43,126 nucleotides of DNA from Nostoc calcicola FACHB-3891 (GTDB lineage Bacteria > Cyanobacteriota > Cyanobacteriia > Cyanobacteriales > Nostocaceae). Position numbers and translations under genes: made by a program. The DNA lies in assembly GCF_014697355.1 (NCBI RefSeq), contig NZ_JACJRQ010000059.1, positions 1-43,126 on the forward strand. Reading direction: 5' to 3'. The notes under the pieces were generated by a model that was not told where the DNA came from, searched no databases, and was given only the letters and a program-made list of their open reading frames with translations. Below are positions 33,335-41,645 of the stretch, piece by piece. The stretch's first letter is position 1; each line of letters begins with the position of its first letter.

Positions 33335-34678
33335 TCAATGAGTAAGCTTTTCAGAGGATTGGCATTCCAACATTACATAACCAAGACTTTCCAGCCTTAG
33401 CAGTAACTGTTGCACCATATAAAAGGCTTGTTCTTCATCCGTAGGCTTTAAGGTTACAGGATCTAAAGGTCTAAATTGTTTCCAACGCTCTACAAGAGAC
33501 TTCATCGGCTGGGATTCCTCTAACAAAGGTAACAAGCAAAGTGCCAATGAACTATCTATGCCGATAAACTCTTCAACTAACGATAAATAGTTACTGATGG
33601 GAAATATTCTACACTCTGTAACAGAGGCTAGCAGGTCTTCTTGTAAATTGTGAGTTTTTAACTGAGGATGTAGATGCACCTTCGCCCCTTGCCACTCAGA
33701 GTCAGTCCATTCTGAAACTGGGACAAAATTTGCTTGTTTGAGATGACCACACCAAAAGTCAATTAGCCGATGAACAGGATGTATTAGTTCAAATAGTTGT
33801 AGCTTTTCTTCTATAGAAATTTCTGGTAAGCTTACCCCCAGAAAAGCAGGTAAATTATCTGGATCTTTGAATAACTTCATTAAGTCCCACTGTCGCCAGT
33901 TAACCATGCTGATGAAATCTAAGTCCGCGGCTTTCAAAGCAGTGAACATATCAGAAATCGTGTAACCTTTATCTCCTTGGAACAAGTAATTCATTAAAAT
34001 TCGCTCTTTTCCGTCTTCTCCTTCGTAACCAGAATTCCAAGTCCTAGCTTTGAGATTGACATTATCTTTTAAAGCTTTCATGATCTCGACGACAATATCC
34101 ATTTCTAACTCTGTTGGGTTTTCATCCATCAGACCCATCATTGTGAAGACTTTCTGAGCGCAGAAATAATTAAATCTCTGTATTGAACTATGTAGATTGC
34201 TGCGAATAATGCCATCAGGCTTTAAAACAGATTTCATTGTTTGTAAAGCAACAGCTAAATCAGGAAATAAATACAAAAGTTCATCACAATTAATATAATC
34301 AAATTGGTAATCTAGTTTTGGTAATTCCTCAATTGGCAATACGTAAAACTCTGCATTGTCAAACCCATGATGTTCCAAGCGGTTTCGAGCTAATTTAATC
34401 GATTGCTCTGATATATCAACTCCAACAATTTTGGCATCTGGATTAGCTTCTGCTAAAACTAATGATTTGTAGCCAGTTCCACATCCAGCATCTAAAATTA
34501 TTTTTCCTTTGGTTTCGATAACTTTTTGATTTCTTAAATAGTAAGGTGTAACTAAGTTATGAATGTAGAGTGAACTAATATTATCTTTAGGAGATTTATC
34601 AAGAGGAACTCTTGGATAAGGAGAAGCATCAAATTGTTGGCGAATTTTTTCTAATAACTCAGATGATCGGCTAGTCAT
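33335..34678 (-). CDS. SAM-dependent class I methyltransferase
   Basis: A 447-residue protein whose residues ~55-190 form a Rossmann methyltransferase domain: motif I ILDAGCGTGYKSLVLAE, the acidic VGVDISEQSIKLAR, and FDYINCDELLYLFPD. The C-terminal ~250 residues are helical and not assignable, with a short resemblance to the regulatory tails of cyanobacterial methyltransferases near glycosylation loci. The methyl acceptor is unknown. It is the first gene of a minus-strand series with pilA and the GT41 gene, with ~200 bases to pilA containing a palindrome, so pilA probably has its own promoter. Confidence 0.75.
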   Translation of the reverse strand: MTSRSSELLEKIRQQFDASPYPRVPLDKSPKDNISSLYIHNLVTPYYLRNQKVIETKGKIILDAGCGTGYKSLVLAEANPDAKIVGVDISEQSIKLARNRLEHHGFDNAEFYVLPIEELPKLDYQFDYINCDELLYLFPDLAVALQTMKSVLKPDGIIRSNLHSSIQRFNYFCAQKVFTMMGLMDENPTELEMDIVVEIMKALKDNVNLKARTWNSGYEGEDGKERILMNYLFQGDKGYTISDMFTALKAADLDFISMVNWRQWDLMKLFKDPDNLPAFLGVSLPEISIEEKLQLFELIHPVHRLIDFWCGHLKQANFVPVSEWTDSEWQGAKVHLHPQLKTHNLQEDLLASVTECRIFPISNYLSLVEEFIGIDSSLALCLLPLLEESQPMKSLVERWKQFRPLDPVTLKPTDEEQAFYMVQQLLLRLESLGYVMLECQSSEKLTH

Positions 34679-35039
34679 TGAAATTGCTCCTGTTACTCAT
34701 TTTGTTCTTCTGCATTACACCGCTAGACAAACTCATTTCTGGAGCTACGACACACACGGGAAAATTTCCCATGCTGCCTAAGTTAGCGGCACACCCAATT
34801 TTGAGTATTCCCAACTTCTAGGAAGTTCTATCACAACCTCAAAATTTATGTATTGAAAACCTGAAACTTTCTCAATAACCGTAGTGTAAGCAGTGCCCAT
34901 GTAACTCTACAAAGTCGCGCTTCGTCGATCGCTCCTCACAAAAGACACATCAGGCGATCGCAAATTTCTTTTTTCCAAGTCGTCTTCATATCAGGAGTTA
35001 CGCTACTGGCACATCATAATATTAGGGTCAATTGAAGCC
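34679..35039. promoter_or_regulatory. Gene-free stretch between divergent genes
   Basis: About 360 bases upstream of both the methyltransferase and the small plus-strand gene. It contains a near-palindrome GGGAAAATTTCCC (about 34759-34771), one HIP1 octamer (GGCGATCGC near 34954) and the Nostocales-style CGCGCTTCGTCGATCGCTCC. Promoters for both directions must lie here, but I cannot pinpoint them. Confidence 0.3.
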
Positions 35040-35237
35040 ATGCTAGATTTAGATGAATTCAAAAACACTCTACTGTACGACATTCTCGTGGCAAAGATAA
35101 AGGCGAAAACAGAACTACAAACAAAATTGAAATTAGCCCCAAAATGTGTTGAAAAAGGTATGAGTGTTCAAGAAATGGCAGAATTGCTAGAAATAGATAT
35201 TGAAGTTATCAGGAAATATCTGCGAGAAAACTTTTAG
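35040..35237 (+). CDS. Small helix-turn-helix-like protein
   Basis: A 65-residue helical protein. The last ~30 residues (CVEKGMSVQEMAELLEIDIE, VIRKYL) have a helix-turn-helix look and resemble the tails of Rpn-type PD-(D/E)XK proteins, where 'GxSxEEIAxxLxLxxExV' recurs. It could be a free-standing small regulator or the surviving C-terminus of such a nuclease; no upstream coding in the same frame is visible. The gene lies 133 bases before the NTRC gene. Confidence 0.5.
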   Translation: MLDLDEFKNTLLYDILVAKIKAKTELQTKLKLAPKCVEKGMSVQEMAELLEIDIEVIRKYLRENF

Positions 35238-35370
35238 CGGTTAAGAGCATCTTTGGCAAGTATTGAACCCGTAGTACTGTAGGCCTTTCCCATCGCTTAC
35301 CATCTGGCCTAGCCGATCGCAATTTGTTATGCTATATTAAACGTAGTCGTTATGAGTTCATAGTATTTTC

Positions 35371-36741
35371 ATGAGTAACCCAACTGTAGAAAACTTGGTA
35401 ATTATCGGTTCTGGGCCGGCAGGGTATACAGCCGCCATCTATGCTGGACGGGCTAACCTGAAACCCATTGTATTTGAAGGTTTCCAAGCCGGGGGATTGC
35501 CTGGTGGGCAATTAATGACAACGACGGAAGTCGAGAACTTTCCTGGGTTTCCCCAAGGGATTACCGGGCCGGAATTGATGGATAAGATGAAGGCGCAAGC
35601 AGAGCGTTGGGGGGCTGAGCTATATACTGAAGATGTGATATCAGTTGATTTCAGTCAGCGTCCATTTACAGTGCGATCGCAAGAAAGGGAAATCAAAACC
35701 AACAGCATCGTGATTGCTACTGGTGCGACAGCAAAGCGTTTAGGTTTACCCAACGAACAGCAATTTTGGAGTCGGGGTATTTCGGCTTGTGCAATTTGCG
35801 ATGGTGCAACACCGATTTTCCACGGTGCAGAATTGGCTGTGATTGGTGCTGGTGACTCTGCGGCGGAAGAGTCAATTTACCTCACTAAGTATGGTTCTAA
35901 GGTAAATATGTTGGTACGCACCGATAAAATGCGGGCTTCTAAAGCCATGCAAGACCGAGTTTTGAGTAACCCGAAAATCCAGGTACATTGGAACACAGAA
36001 GCCGTGGATATCTTCGGTAATGGTCATATGGAAGGAGTGAAAGTCCGTAACACCAAAACTGGTGAAGAAAGTCAACTTCACGCCAAAGGTTTATTTTACG
36101 CTATTGGTCACACTCCCAATACTTCTTTATTTAAGGGACAACTAGAACTCGATGAGGTGGGTTACGTTGTCACTAAGCCCGGTTCTGCGGAAACCAGTAT
36201 AGAAGGCGTTTTTGCAGCTGGTGATGTACAAGATCATGAATTTCGTCAAGCAATTACCGCTGCGGGTAGTGGCTGTATGGCGGCGATGTTGGCAGAACGT
36301 TGGTTGTCATCTAGTGGCTTAATTCAAGAATTCCATCAACAGCCAGAAACAGCAGATAACGAATTAGAACATCAACCAGCCAAAAAGACCGAAGCTGAGG
36401 AAGAAGCTGGATTTAGCTTGAATGCAACGCGTCATGAGGGGGGTTATGCTTTACGGAAATTATTCCACGAAAGCGATCGCTTACTCCTAGTTAAATACGT
36501 TTCTCCTGGCTGCGGCCCTTGTCATACCCTGAAACCAATTTTGAATAAAGTGGTGGATGAATTTGACAGCAAAATCCACTTCGTGGAAATTGACATCGAC
36601 AAAGACAGAGATATTGCTGAAAATGCTAATGTTACGGGAACGCCAACAGTGCAATTGTTCAAAAACAAGGAATTAGTGAAGGAAGTCAAAGGCGTGAAGC
36701 AAAAGAGCGAATATCGGCAGTTGATTGAAAGTAATCTTTAG
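35371..36741 (+). CDS. trxB: NTRC: NADPH thioredoxin reductase fused to thioredoxin
   Basis: A 456-residue fusion. Residues 1-~315 are an NADPH thioredoxin reductase with FAD-binding GSGPAG (13-18), redox pair C140-A-I-C143, NADPH-binding GAGDSAAEE, and the second FAD motif AAGDVQDHEFRQAITAAGSG. A charged linker (~325-350) leads to a C-terminal thioredoxin domain with CGPC and the cis-Pro TGTPTVQLF. NTRC-type fusions occur in chloroplasts and many cyanobacteria and reduce 2-Cys peroxiredoxin using NADPH. The name should not be confused with the nitrogen regulator NtrC. The protein is full length and all redox residues are intact. Confidence 0.95.
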   Translation: MSNPTVENLVIIGSGPAGYTAAIYAGRANLKPIVFEGFQAGGLPGGQLMTTTEVENFPGFPQGITGPELMDKMKAQAERWGAELYTEDVISVDFSQRPFTVRSQEREIKTNSIVIATGATAKRLGLPNEQQFWSRGISACAICDGATPIFHGAELAVIGAGDSAAEESIYLTKYGSKVNMLVRTDKMRASKAMQDRVLSNPKIQVHWNTEAVDIFGNGHMEGVKVRNTKTGEESQLHAKGLFYAIGHTPNTSLFKGQLELDEVGYVVTKPGSAETSIEGVFAAGDVQDHEFRQAITAAGSGCMAAMLAERWLSSSGLIQEFHQQPETADNELEHQPAKKTEAEEEAGFSLNATRHEGGYALRKLFHESDRLLLVKYVSPGCGPCHTLKPILNKVVDEFDSKIHFVEIDIDKDRDIAENANVTGTPTVQLFKNKELVKEVKGVKQKSEYRQLIESNL

Positions 36742-36827
36742 GGACTGGGGACTGGGGACTGGGGACTGGGGACTGGGAAATAATTCTTTTAACTGCTAAT
36801 ACACAATCCCCAATCACAAATACCCAA
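36742..36827. repeat. GGGACTG heptamer tandem repeat tract
   Basis: The heptamer GGGACTG is repeated about five times directly after the NTRC stop codon, and CAATCCCCAATCACAAATACCC follows as a partial complement. It fills the gap to the convergent four-helix-bundle gene. Confidence 0.8.
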
Positions 36828-37232
36828 TCACCAATCGCCCAGTTGAGTTCCGTACTCCTCTTTACCCTGCTGTTGAGAACGAATGAAACGACAGTAACCG
36901 TTAAGACCTTTTTCAATCCGGTCTTTAAGCTGACTGACCCAGTTTAATTGTTCTGTGTTGCAGTAGCCCAAACTCTCAGCAATAATGAAAGCGCTTTTGG
37001 TTTCAGTCAATGAACCGCGAGCAATGTACATAAAACGCAATCTATCTAAATAGTGATAGCGTCCATAGCCCTCAGCTATGTTCAGTAAAACACTGCAAGC
37101 TGCTCTTCGTAATTGATCGCTCAAATTGTAACGCTCACAACTCGGCAAACTATCTGCTAATCGATAAGCTGCTTTTAGCAGCTTAAGGCTATCTTGATAG
37201 AAGTCTAAAGACTCAAAGCTTCTATCTTGCAT
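36828..37232 (-). CDS. Four-helix-bundle protein (23S rRNA intervening-sequence protein family)
   Basis: A 134-residue all-helical protein of the 'four helix bundle' / S23-like family: FESLDFYQDSLKLLKAAYRL, LSDQLRRAACSVLLNIAEGYGR, FMYIARGSLTETKSAFIIAE. These proteins are encoded by 23S rRNA intervening sequences in some bacteria, but elsewhere occur as free genes of unknown function. There is no rRNA here. The last residues (KEEYGTQLGDW) run into repeat sequence, so the C-terminus may have been lengthened by the repeat tract. Confidence 0.8.
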   Translation of the reverse strand: MQDRSFESLDFYQDSLKLLKAAYRLADSLPSCERYNLSDQLRRAACSVLLNIAEGYGRYHYLDRLRFMYIARGSLTETKSAFIIAESLGYCNTEQLNWVSQLKDRIEKGLNGYCRFIRSQQQGKEEYGTQLGDW

Positions 37233-37360
37233 ATCATCTCAATGTAATGTCCCTCAATGTTATGCAACATTTTTAGCAAATCCCCAGTCCCCAGTCCCCA
37301 ATCCCCAGTCCCCAATATGTAAAATGGTCAGCGTATCTTGCTTGATCCAGGCGATCGCAC
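37233..37360. repeat. CCCCAGT tandem repeat and leader of the permease gene
   Basis: Several CCCCAGT/CCCCAAT heptamers at about 37280-37315 are followed by ~45 bases containing a HIP1 octamer (GGCGATCGCAC) immediately before the permease ATG. No other element is seen. Confidence 0.65.
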
Positions 37361-38257
37361 ATGACCATCACAAAACGGCAATTACCAACTTTTTTCCAGT
37401 TTGCTAAAAATCCCAATCTTTCTCAGAAACTTATGCTCATCGGGTTAGCCATTACCCTATTTTTCATCTTCCTGGCATTCTTCGCTCCCGTATTCCAGGC
37501 TTGGGGATGGCTACAAAACCCAAAAGATTTTCTCTCGAATCCAATTCACCAGCCACCATCGGCAAAATATTGGTTTGGTACTAGTCGCCTGGGTTATGAT
37601 GTCTTCTCTCGCACACTGTTCGGCGCTCAAGCGGCTTTGCAAGTGGTGATTTTGGCAACTGCGTTGAGTATGATTATCGGTGTGCCTTTGGGGATGCTGA
37701 GTGGTTATCTCGGCGGAAAATTGGATAAAGTGTTGCTGTTTATTATGGATAGCATCTACACTTTACCAGGGCTACTGTTGTCTGTGACGTTGGCGTTTGT
37801 GGTGGGGCGTGGCATCTTGAATGCTGCGATCGCCATTAGCATTGCTTACATTCCTCAATATTACCGCGTTGTCCGCAACCACACCGTTAGCGTCAAAACT
37901 GAAGTCTTTGTCGAAGCCGCTCAAGCAATGGGGGCTTCCACTTGGGTTGTGCTTTCTCGATATCTATTTTTCAACGTCATTCAAAGTGTACCCGTCCTAT
38001 TCACCCTCAACGCCGCTGATGCAATTTTAGTATTGGGCGGTTTGGGCTTTTTGGGACTAGGACTTCCAGAAGAAGTGCCAGAATGGGGATACGATTTAAA
38101 ACAAGCACTGGAAGCTCTACCTACCGGCATTTGGTGGACTACCCTTTTCCCTGGTTTAACAATGACATGCATGGTTGTAGGGTTATCACTACTTGGTGAA
38201 GGGTTAAACGAATTTGTCAATCCTCGTTTACGAAGAGAAAATAGAATCCGAAAGTAG
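37361..38257 (+). CDS. Peptide/nickel-type ABC transporter permease (DppC/OppC family)
   Basis: A 298-residue inner-membrane permease with about six transmembrane segments. The N-terminus has the DppC-type lead-in (LIGLAITLFFIFLAFFAPVF) and HQPPSAKYWFGTSRLGYDVFSR. The cytoplasmic EAA loop that docks the ATPase is present (EAAQAMGASTWVVLSRYLFF), and the end is GEGLNEFVNPRLR. No ATPase, second permease or binding protein adjoins it, as is common in cyanobacteria where such transporters are scattered. The substrate (peptide, nickel or other) is unknown. Confidence 0.88.
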   Translation: MTITKRQLPTFFQFAKNPNLSQKLMLIGLAITLFFIFLAFFAPVFQAWGWLQNPKDFLSNPIHQPPSAKYWFGTSRLGYDVFSRTLFGAQAALQVVILATALSMIIGVPLGMLSGYLGGKLDKVLLFIMDSIYTLPGLLLSVTLAFVVGRGILNAAIAISIAYIPQYYRVVRNHTVSVKTEVFVEAAQAMGASTWVVLSRYLFFNVIQSVPVLFTLNAADAILVLGGLGFLGLGLPEEVPEWGYDLKQALEALPTGIWWTTLFPGLTMTCMVVGLSLLGEGLNEFVNPRLRRENRIRK

Positions 38258-38333
38258 TCATTGGTCGTTGGTTATTTGCAAAGGACAAATGACAAAGGAC
38301 AAATAACAAATAACAAATAGTAGAGAGATTTGT

Positions 38334-38537
38334 GTGAAAGATAACCTGACATTAATTGCCGCCGCTACTGGCGGATTTATGCTTTCCGTCGCCCTTGCTG
38401 GTATCTTAAGAGGTACTCCAGTTACAGCTTTGCAAGAACAATCGAGCGTTCGGACTATGACTGTTGCTAATTTACGACTCGCACCCAATAAGACAGAAAA
38501 TTTAGAATATTTCCGTGCCAAAATCCTAAAACCCTGA
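38334..38537 (+). CDS. Small membrane protein of unknown function
   Basis: A 67-residue protein with one N-terminal hydrophobic segment (LTLIAAATGGFMLSVALAGIL) and a polar tail (RLAPNKTENLEYFRAKILKP). The start is GTG, with AGAGAG about seven bases upstream, which argues that it is real. It lies 76 bases after the permease gene on the same strand, so it may be co-transcribed, but no function can be assigned. Confidence 0.6.
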   Translation: MKDNLTLIAAATGGFMLSVALAGILRGTPVTALQEQSSVRTMTVANLRLAPNKTENLEYFRAKILKP

Positions 38538-38675
38538 GGAATTGGGGAGTGGGGAGTGGGGAATAGGGAGTGGGGAGTGGGGGAGATGAGGACGAGGGGA
38601 CGCGGGGAATAATCAATGCCCTGTTTGGCCAATGCCCTGTTTGGCCAATCACAAATGACAAATGACAAATGACAA
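38538..38675. repeat. Short tandem repeats (GGGGAGT; AAATGAC)
   Basis: GGGGAGT heptamers (about 38544-38582) and then AAATGAC heptamers repeated about four times (about 38653-38680). The second tract runs into the ROK gene and supplies its start codon. A duplicated ATGCCCTGTTTGGCCAAT unit lies between them. Confidence 0.85.
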
Positions 38676-39569
38676 ATGACAAATGAAGTAATTGGCATTG
38701 ATGTCGGGGGAACGGCAATTAAGCTGGGGCGTTTTACATCTGATGGTAGTTGCCTACAGTCTTTGACTTTGACAGCTCCGCAACCAACAACCCCGGAGGC
38801 GGTGCTGGCGGTATTGATAGATGCGATCGCTCAAATTGACCCAGATAATCGTAGTATTGCTATTGGTGTGGGAACTCCTGGCCCAGCCGATGCCGCAGCA
38901 CGCATTGCGAAAATTGCCATTAACTTACCTGGATGGATCGATGTGCCTTTAGCAGACTGGTTGGAAACTAAAACTGGTAAACCAACCGTAATTGGTAATG
39001 ATGCTAACTGCGCTCTTTTGGGGGAAGCTTGGTTAGGAGCCGGTCGCAACTTTGAAAATTTGATTCTCCTAACTTTGGGAACTGGAGTTGGTGGCGCGAT
39101 TATCCTCAATGGCAAATTGTTTGTTGGACATCAAGGAGCTGCTGGAGAACTCGGTTTAATTTCATTCAACCCTGACGGGCCAATGTGCAATAGCGGCAAT
39201 CAAGGCTCTTTGGAACAATATGCCTCTGCTACTGCCATTCGTCGCCGCACTCTCAAGGAACCCATCGAATTAGGTAACCTTGCCCAACAAGGAGATGCCG
39301 AAGCCTTGACTTTTTGGCAAGAATATGGTAAGTGTTTGGGTATTGGTTTGACAAGTTTGGTTTATGTGCTGACACCAGAAGCGATCGTCATCGGTGGCGG
39401 TATCAGTGGTAGCTTTGAGTTTTTCTTCCCAGCAGTGAAGGCAGAAATTGAGAAGCGAGTGCAGCCTTTATCACGAGAGGGTTTACAAATTTTGCCAGCG
39501 CAGTTAGGAAAATTTGCTGGGATGGTGGGTGCAGCAAAGTTGGCATGGCAAAACTATTCGCAATTTTAG
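38676..39569 (+). CDS. ROK-family sugar kinase (glucokinase-like)
   Basis: A 297-residue ROK protein. The ATP-binding phosphate-1 loop is IGIDVGGTAIKLG (residues ~5-17), followed by VGTPGPAD, the catalytic Asp in VIGNDANCALLGEAWLGAG, GTGVGGAIILNGKLFVG with GAAGELG, and VIGGGISGS near the C-terminus. ROK enzymes phosphorylate glucose or related sugars with ATP. The family zinc motif CxCGxxGCxE appears here as CNSGNQGSLE, so two of three cysteines are absent and zinc may not be bound, as in some cyanobacterial and actinobacterial glucokinases. The ATG is within the last AAATGAC repeat unit. Confidence 0.88.
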   Translation: MTNEVIGIDVGGTAIKLGRFTSDGSCLQSLTLTAPQPTTPEAVLAVLIDAIAQIDPDNRSIAIGVGTPGPADAAARIAKIAINLPGWIDVPLADWLETKTGKPTVIGNDANCALLGEAWLGAGRNFENLILLTLGTGVGGAIILNGKLFVGHQGAAGELGLISFNPDGPMCNSGNQGSLEQYASATAIRRRTLKEPIELGNLAQQGDAEALTFWQEYGKCLGIGLTSLVYVLTPEAIVIGGGISGSFEFFFPAVKAEIEKRVQPLSREGLQILPAQLGKFAGMVGAAKLAWQNYSQF

Positions 39570-39575
39570 ATTATG

Positions 39576-39780
39576 GTTTAAACAATCGCAGCTAGAGACA
39601 TCAGTCTTGACGAATTAGAAGAAAAATTTGGTTTGCAATTTGCCACAGACACCAATTTTTTATAGAATGGACAGAAAATTTACCAATTCTGACTGATGGT
39701 GAAAAGCAAGCGATGTCTAACGACAAGCCGTTACACACGAGTGAAAAGCAATTATTTTCAGTACGATATCAGCCATTTTG
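39576..39780 (+). pseudogene. Fragment of a PD-(D/E)XK (HsdR N-terminal-like) gene
   Basis: In frame from about 39582, TIAARDISLDELEEKFGLQ parallels TIQAKDIDLRYLIDNFGIQ of the gene at 251-880. After the T6 run at about 39656-39661 the frame stops (TAG). One added T restores IEWTENLPILTDGEKQAM, matching GEWQEDLPEITNLDRKLL in the same gene. Similarity then ends at about residue 48, and the nuclease core is missing. This is a truncated and frameshifted relic with no start codon. Confidence 0.65.
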
Positions 39781-39795
39781 ATAAGTAGCCATCAG

Positions 39796-40374
39796 CTATT
39801 CTTCTGCTTCTAATACAACACCTTCATAGAGTAGTGCGATCGCCAACTCAAATTCGATACTGGATAGGGTAATAATATCTCCCTCAGTGTAGGGATAATA
39901 AAGCCACATTCTGCCCTCTCCTCGACAGTAGCGTTCGACGGAGATTGTTTCGGAATCTATCAATAAATATTCTTGTAAAGAGGGAATTTTCAGGTAATTG
40001 GTGAATTTTTCGCCCCTATCTTTCCCGCTTGTACCGGGGGAGAGGACTTCGGCAATGATTTTCGGGTTTTGAATAAATTTGCGGGCATTGAGGTCTTAAG
40101 GGTCGCAACTGACGATAACATCAGGATAATAATAAGGACTTTTAGTATCAACTTGCACTTTCACGTCCGACACATTTACTCGGCAACCTCTAGCACGTAA
40201 ATGTGGGTATAAGGCTGTGTAAAAATTAAGTGTAATGTCATTGTGGGGAATTGTACCACCTGCGATCGCAAAAACTTCGCCGTTGACATATTCGTAACGA
40301 AGTTCTTGCTGGGGTTCCCATGCAAGATATTCCTCAATGGTCATTTTTTGCGGTTGCTGGGAGATGGCTACCAT
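39796..40374 (-). pseudogene. Uma2-family (DUF820) nuclease-like gene with an in-frame stop
   Basis: From the ATG at 40374 the first 92 codons read TIEEYLAWEPQQELRYEYVN, GEVFAIAGGTIPHNDITLNF and YPDVIVSCDP, the standard Uma2 N-terminal half of the PD-(D/E)XK fold. A TAA at 40096-40098 follows. The same frame then continues without further stops for ~98 codons (DLNARKFIQNPKIIAEVLSP, EYLLIDSETISVERYCR, ELAIALLYEGVVLEAEE), ending with a natural TAG at 39796-39798. A single substitution, for example GAA or CAA to TAA, explains it. Uma2 proteins are abundant in cyanobacteria and their function is unclear. Read-through or sequence error is possible; otherwise it is a pseudogene. Confidence 0.8.
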
Positions 40375-40775
40375 AGTCAGATTTTTCCAGGTTGTTTCGA
40401 TTTTAGCGAATCAAAGTAGGATTTTTATTAATAATTTAGTAAAAATAAAATTGATGATGCATTTAGCGAGATTTGACGAGCGATACCGCAATGGTGGCGA
40501 TCGCCTGACCGAGAAAGATAGATTATTCTCTAAAAAAATAATGTAATAGCAATTCTCTGTGAAGATGCACTTTATTTTTAAAACGAACCGCCAAGAACGC
40601 CAAGAGCGCCAAGAAAATAGCAAGAAGAGAGATTAAATTATTTAGTGCAAGTTTATAGAGAATTGGTATAAGTATTTTTGTTTGTTTATACTTCATTTCT
40701 CGACACTATATAATAAATTGCGTTTTACCCTTATCCCCGGTTTCGGGTAAAGCACCCCCTTTGAGGTTGACTTTC
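40375..40775. promoter_or_regulatory. Gene-free stretch upstream of the restriction-modification genes
   Basis: No convincing gene. A dispersed CGCCAAGAACGCCAAGAGCG repeat lies at about 40586-40610, a HIP1-like GGCGATCGCC at about 40495, and a GAATTGGTATAAGTATT A/T-rich stretch at 40660. The methylase promoter is presumably in the last 150 bases. CCCCCTTTGAGG just before the ATG is a weak ribosome binding site. Confidence 0.3.
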
Positions 40776-41645
40776 ATGGCAAAGAAAATTGCATTTGGTT
40801 GGTATGGCGGCAAGTACAGTCATTTAGACTGGCTTTTACCCTTGTTGTCAAAAACGACCCACTACTGCGAACCCTTTGGCGGTTCAGCAGCGGTGTTGTT
40901 GAACCGGGAGCCTTCGCCTGTAGAAACCTACAATGATATTGATGGCCAGGTAGTCAACTTTTTTCGCGTACTACGCGACCAAAAAGACCAACTCATCGAG
41001 GCGATTGGGTTAACCCCATTTTCGCGTGAAGAATTTCGGATTGCTATTGCCAAAGAAGAAGAGAGTTTGTCAGACCTGGAAAGGGCTAGACGATTTTTTG
41101 TCCGGGCGCGACAAGTGAGGACAGGCTTGGCACAAACCGCAAGTGTTGGACGATGGGCGCACTGCAAACTTACTAGCCGCGCTGGAATGGCTGGTGCAGT
41201 TTCCCGGTGGCTTGGTAGTGTTGAGGATTTGCCCGAAATCGTGCAACGGTTGCTACGCGTGCAAATTGAGAACGACCGAGCAATTGATATTATTCGACGC
41301 TACGATAGTCCAGAAACATTATTTTACTGTGACCCTCCCTACCCGCACGATTCCCGTGGGGATAGCAAGGCTTACGCTTATGAAATGACCGACGACCAGC
41401 ATCGGCAACTAGCGGATGTTTTGCGTTCAGTTAAAGGTAAAGTTGCCCTTTCAGGCTATGATTGTTCGTTGATGCAGGAACTATATGGTGACTGGAACTG
41501 CATTAAAGCGCCCCTGAAGCACTGCCATTCCATCAAGGAGTTACGGCAAGAAATACTTTGGCTCAATTATGACCCGCAAGCCTCCACACTTACTGTTGAA
41601 GAAATCGCTCCATGTCCACAACCCCAGCAGCTATCCTTGATGTAG
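40776..41645 (+). CDS. DNA N6-adenine methyltransferase (Dam/D12 class) of a Type II R-M pair
   Basis: A 289-residue D12-class adenine methylase. FGWYGGKYSHLDWLL at the N-terminus and CEPFGGSAAVLLNR (31-44) bind S-adenosylmethionine. The catalytic motif DPPY is at 186-189 in LFYCDPPYPHDS. The target-recognition part lies between (~90-165). The TTG at 40761 is in frame, but the ATG at 40776 (MAKKIAFGWYGGK) fits the family. It overlaps the downstream endonuclease gene by 34 bases, the classic order for a restriction-modification pair, so it should protect the host's sites. The recognition sequence cannot be read from the protein. It appears intact, unlike its partner. Confidence 0.88.
   Translation: MAKKIAFGWYGGKYSHLDWLLPLLSKTTHYCEPFGGSAAVLLNREPSPVETYNDIDGQVVNFFRVLRDQKDQLIEAIGLTPFSREEFRIAIAKEEESLSDLERARRFFVRARQVRTGLAQTASVGRWAHCKLTSRAGMAGAVSRWLGSVEDLPEIVQRLLRVQIENDRAIDIIRRYDSPETLFYCDPPYPHDSRGDSKAYAYEMTDDQHRQLADVLRSVKGKVALSGYDCSLMQELYGDWNCIKAPLKHCHSIKELRQEILWLNYDPQASTLTVEEIAPCPQPQQLSLM

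Noticed and set aside
36828..37232. Four-helix-bundle gene as evidence of a nearby 23S rRNA
   Set aside because: No rRNA sequence is present; such genes commonly occur outside rRNA operons.
40337..40546. 69-codon plus-strand frame at 40.3-40.5 kb
   Set aside because: Its first part is antisense to the Uma2 gene and the rest has no coding character.
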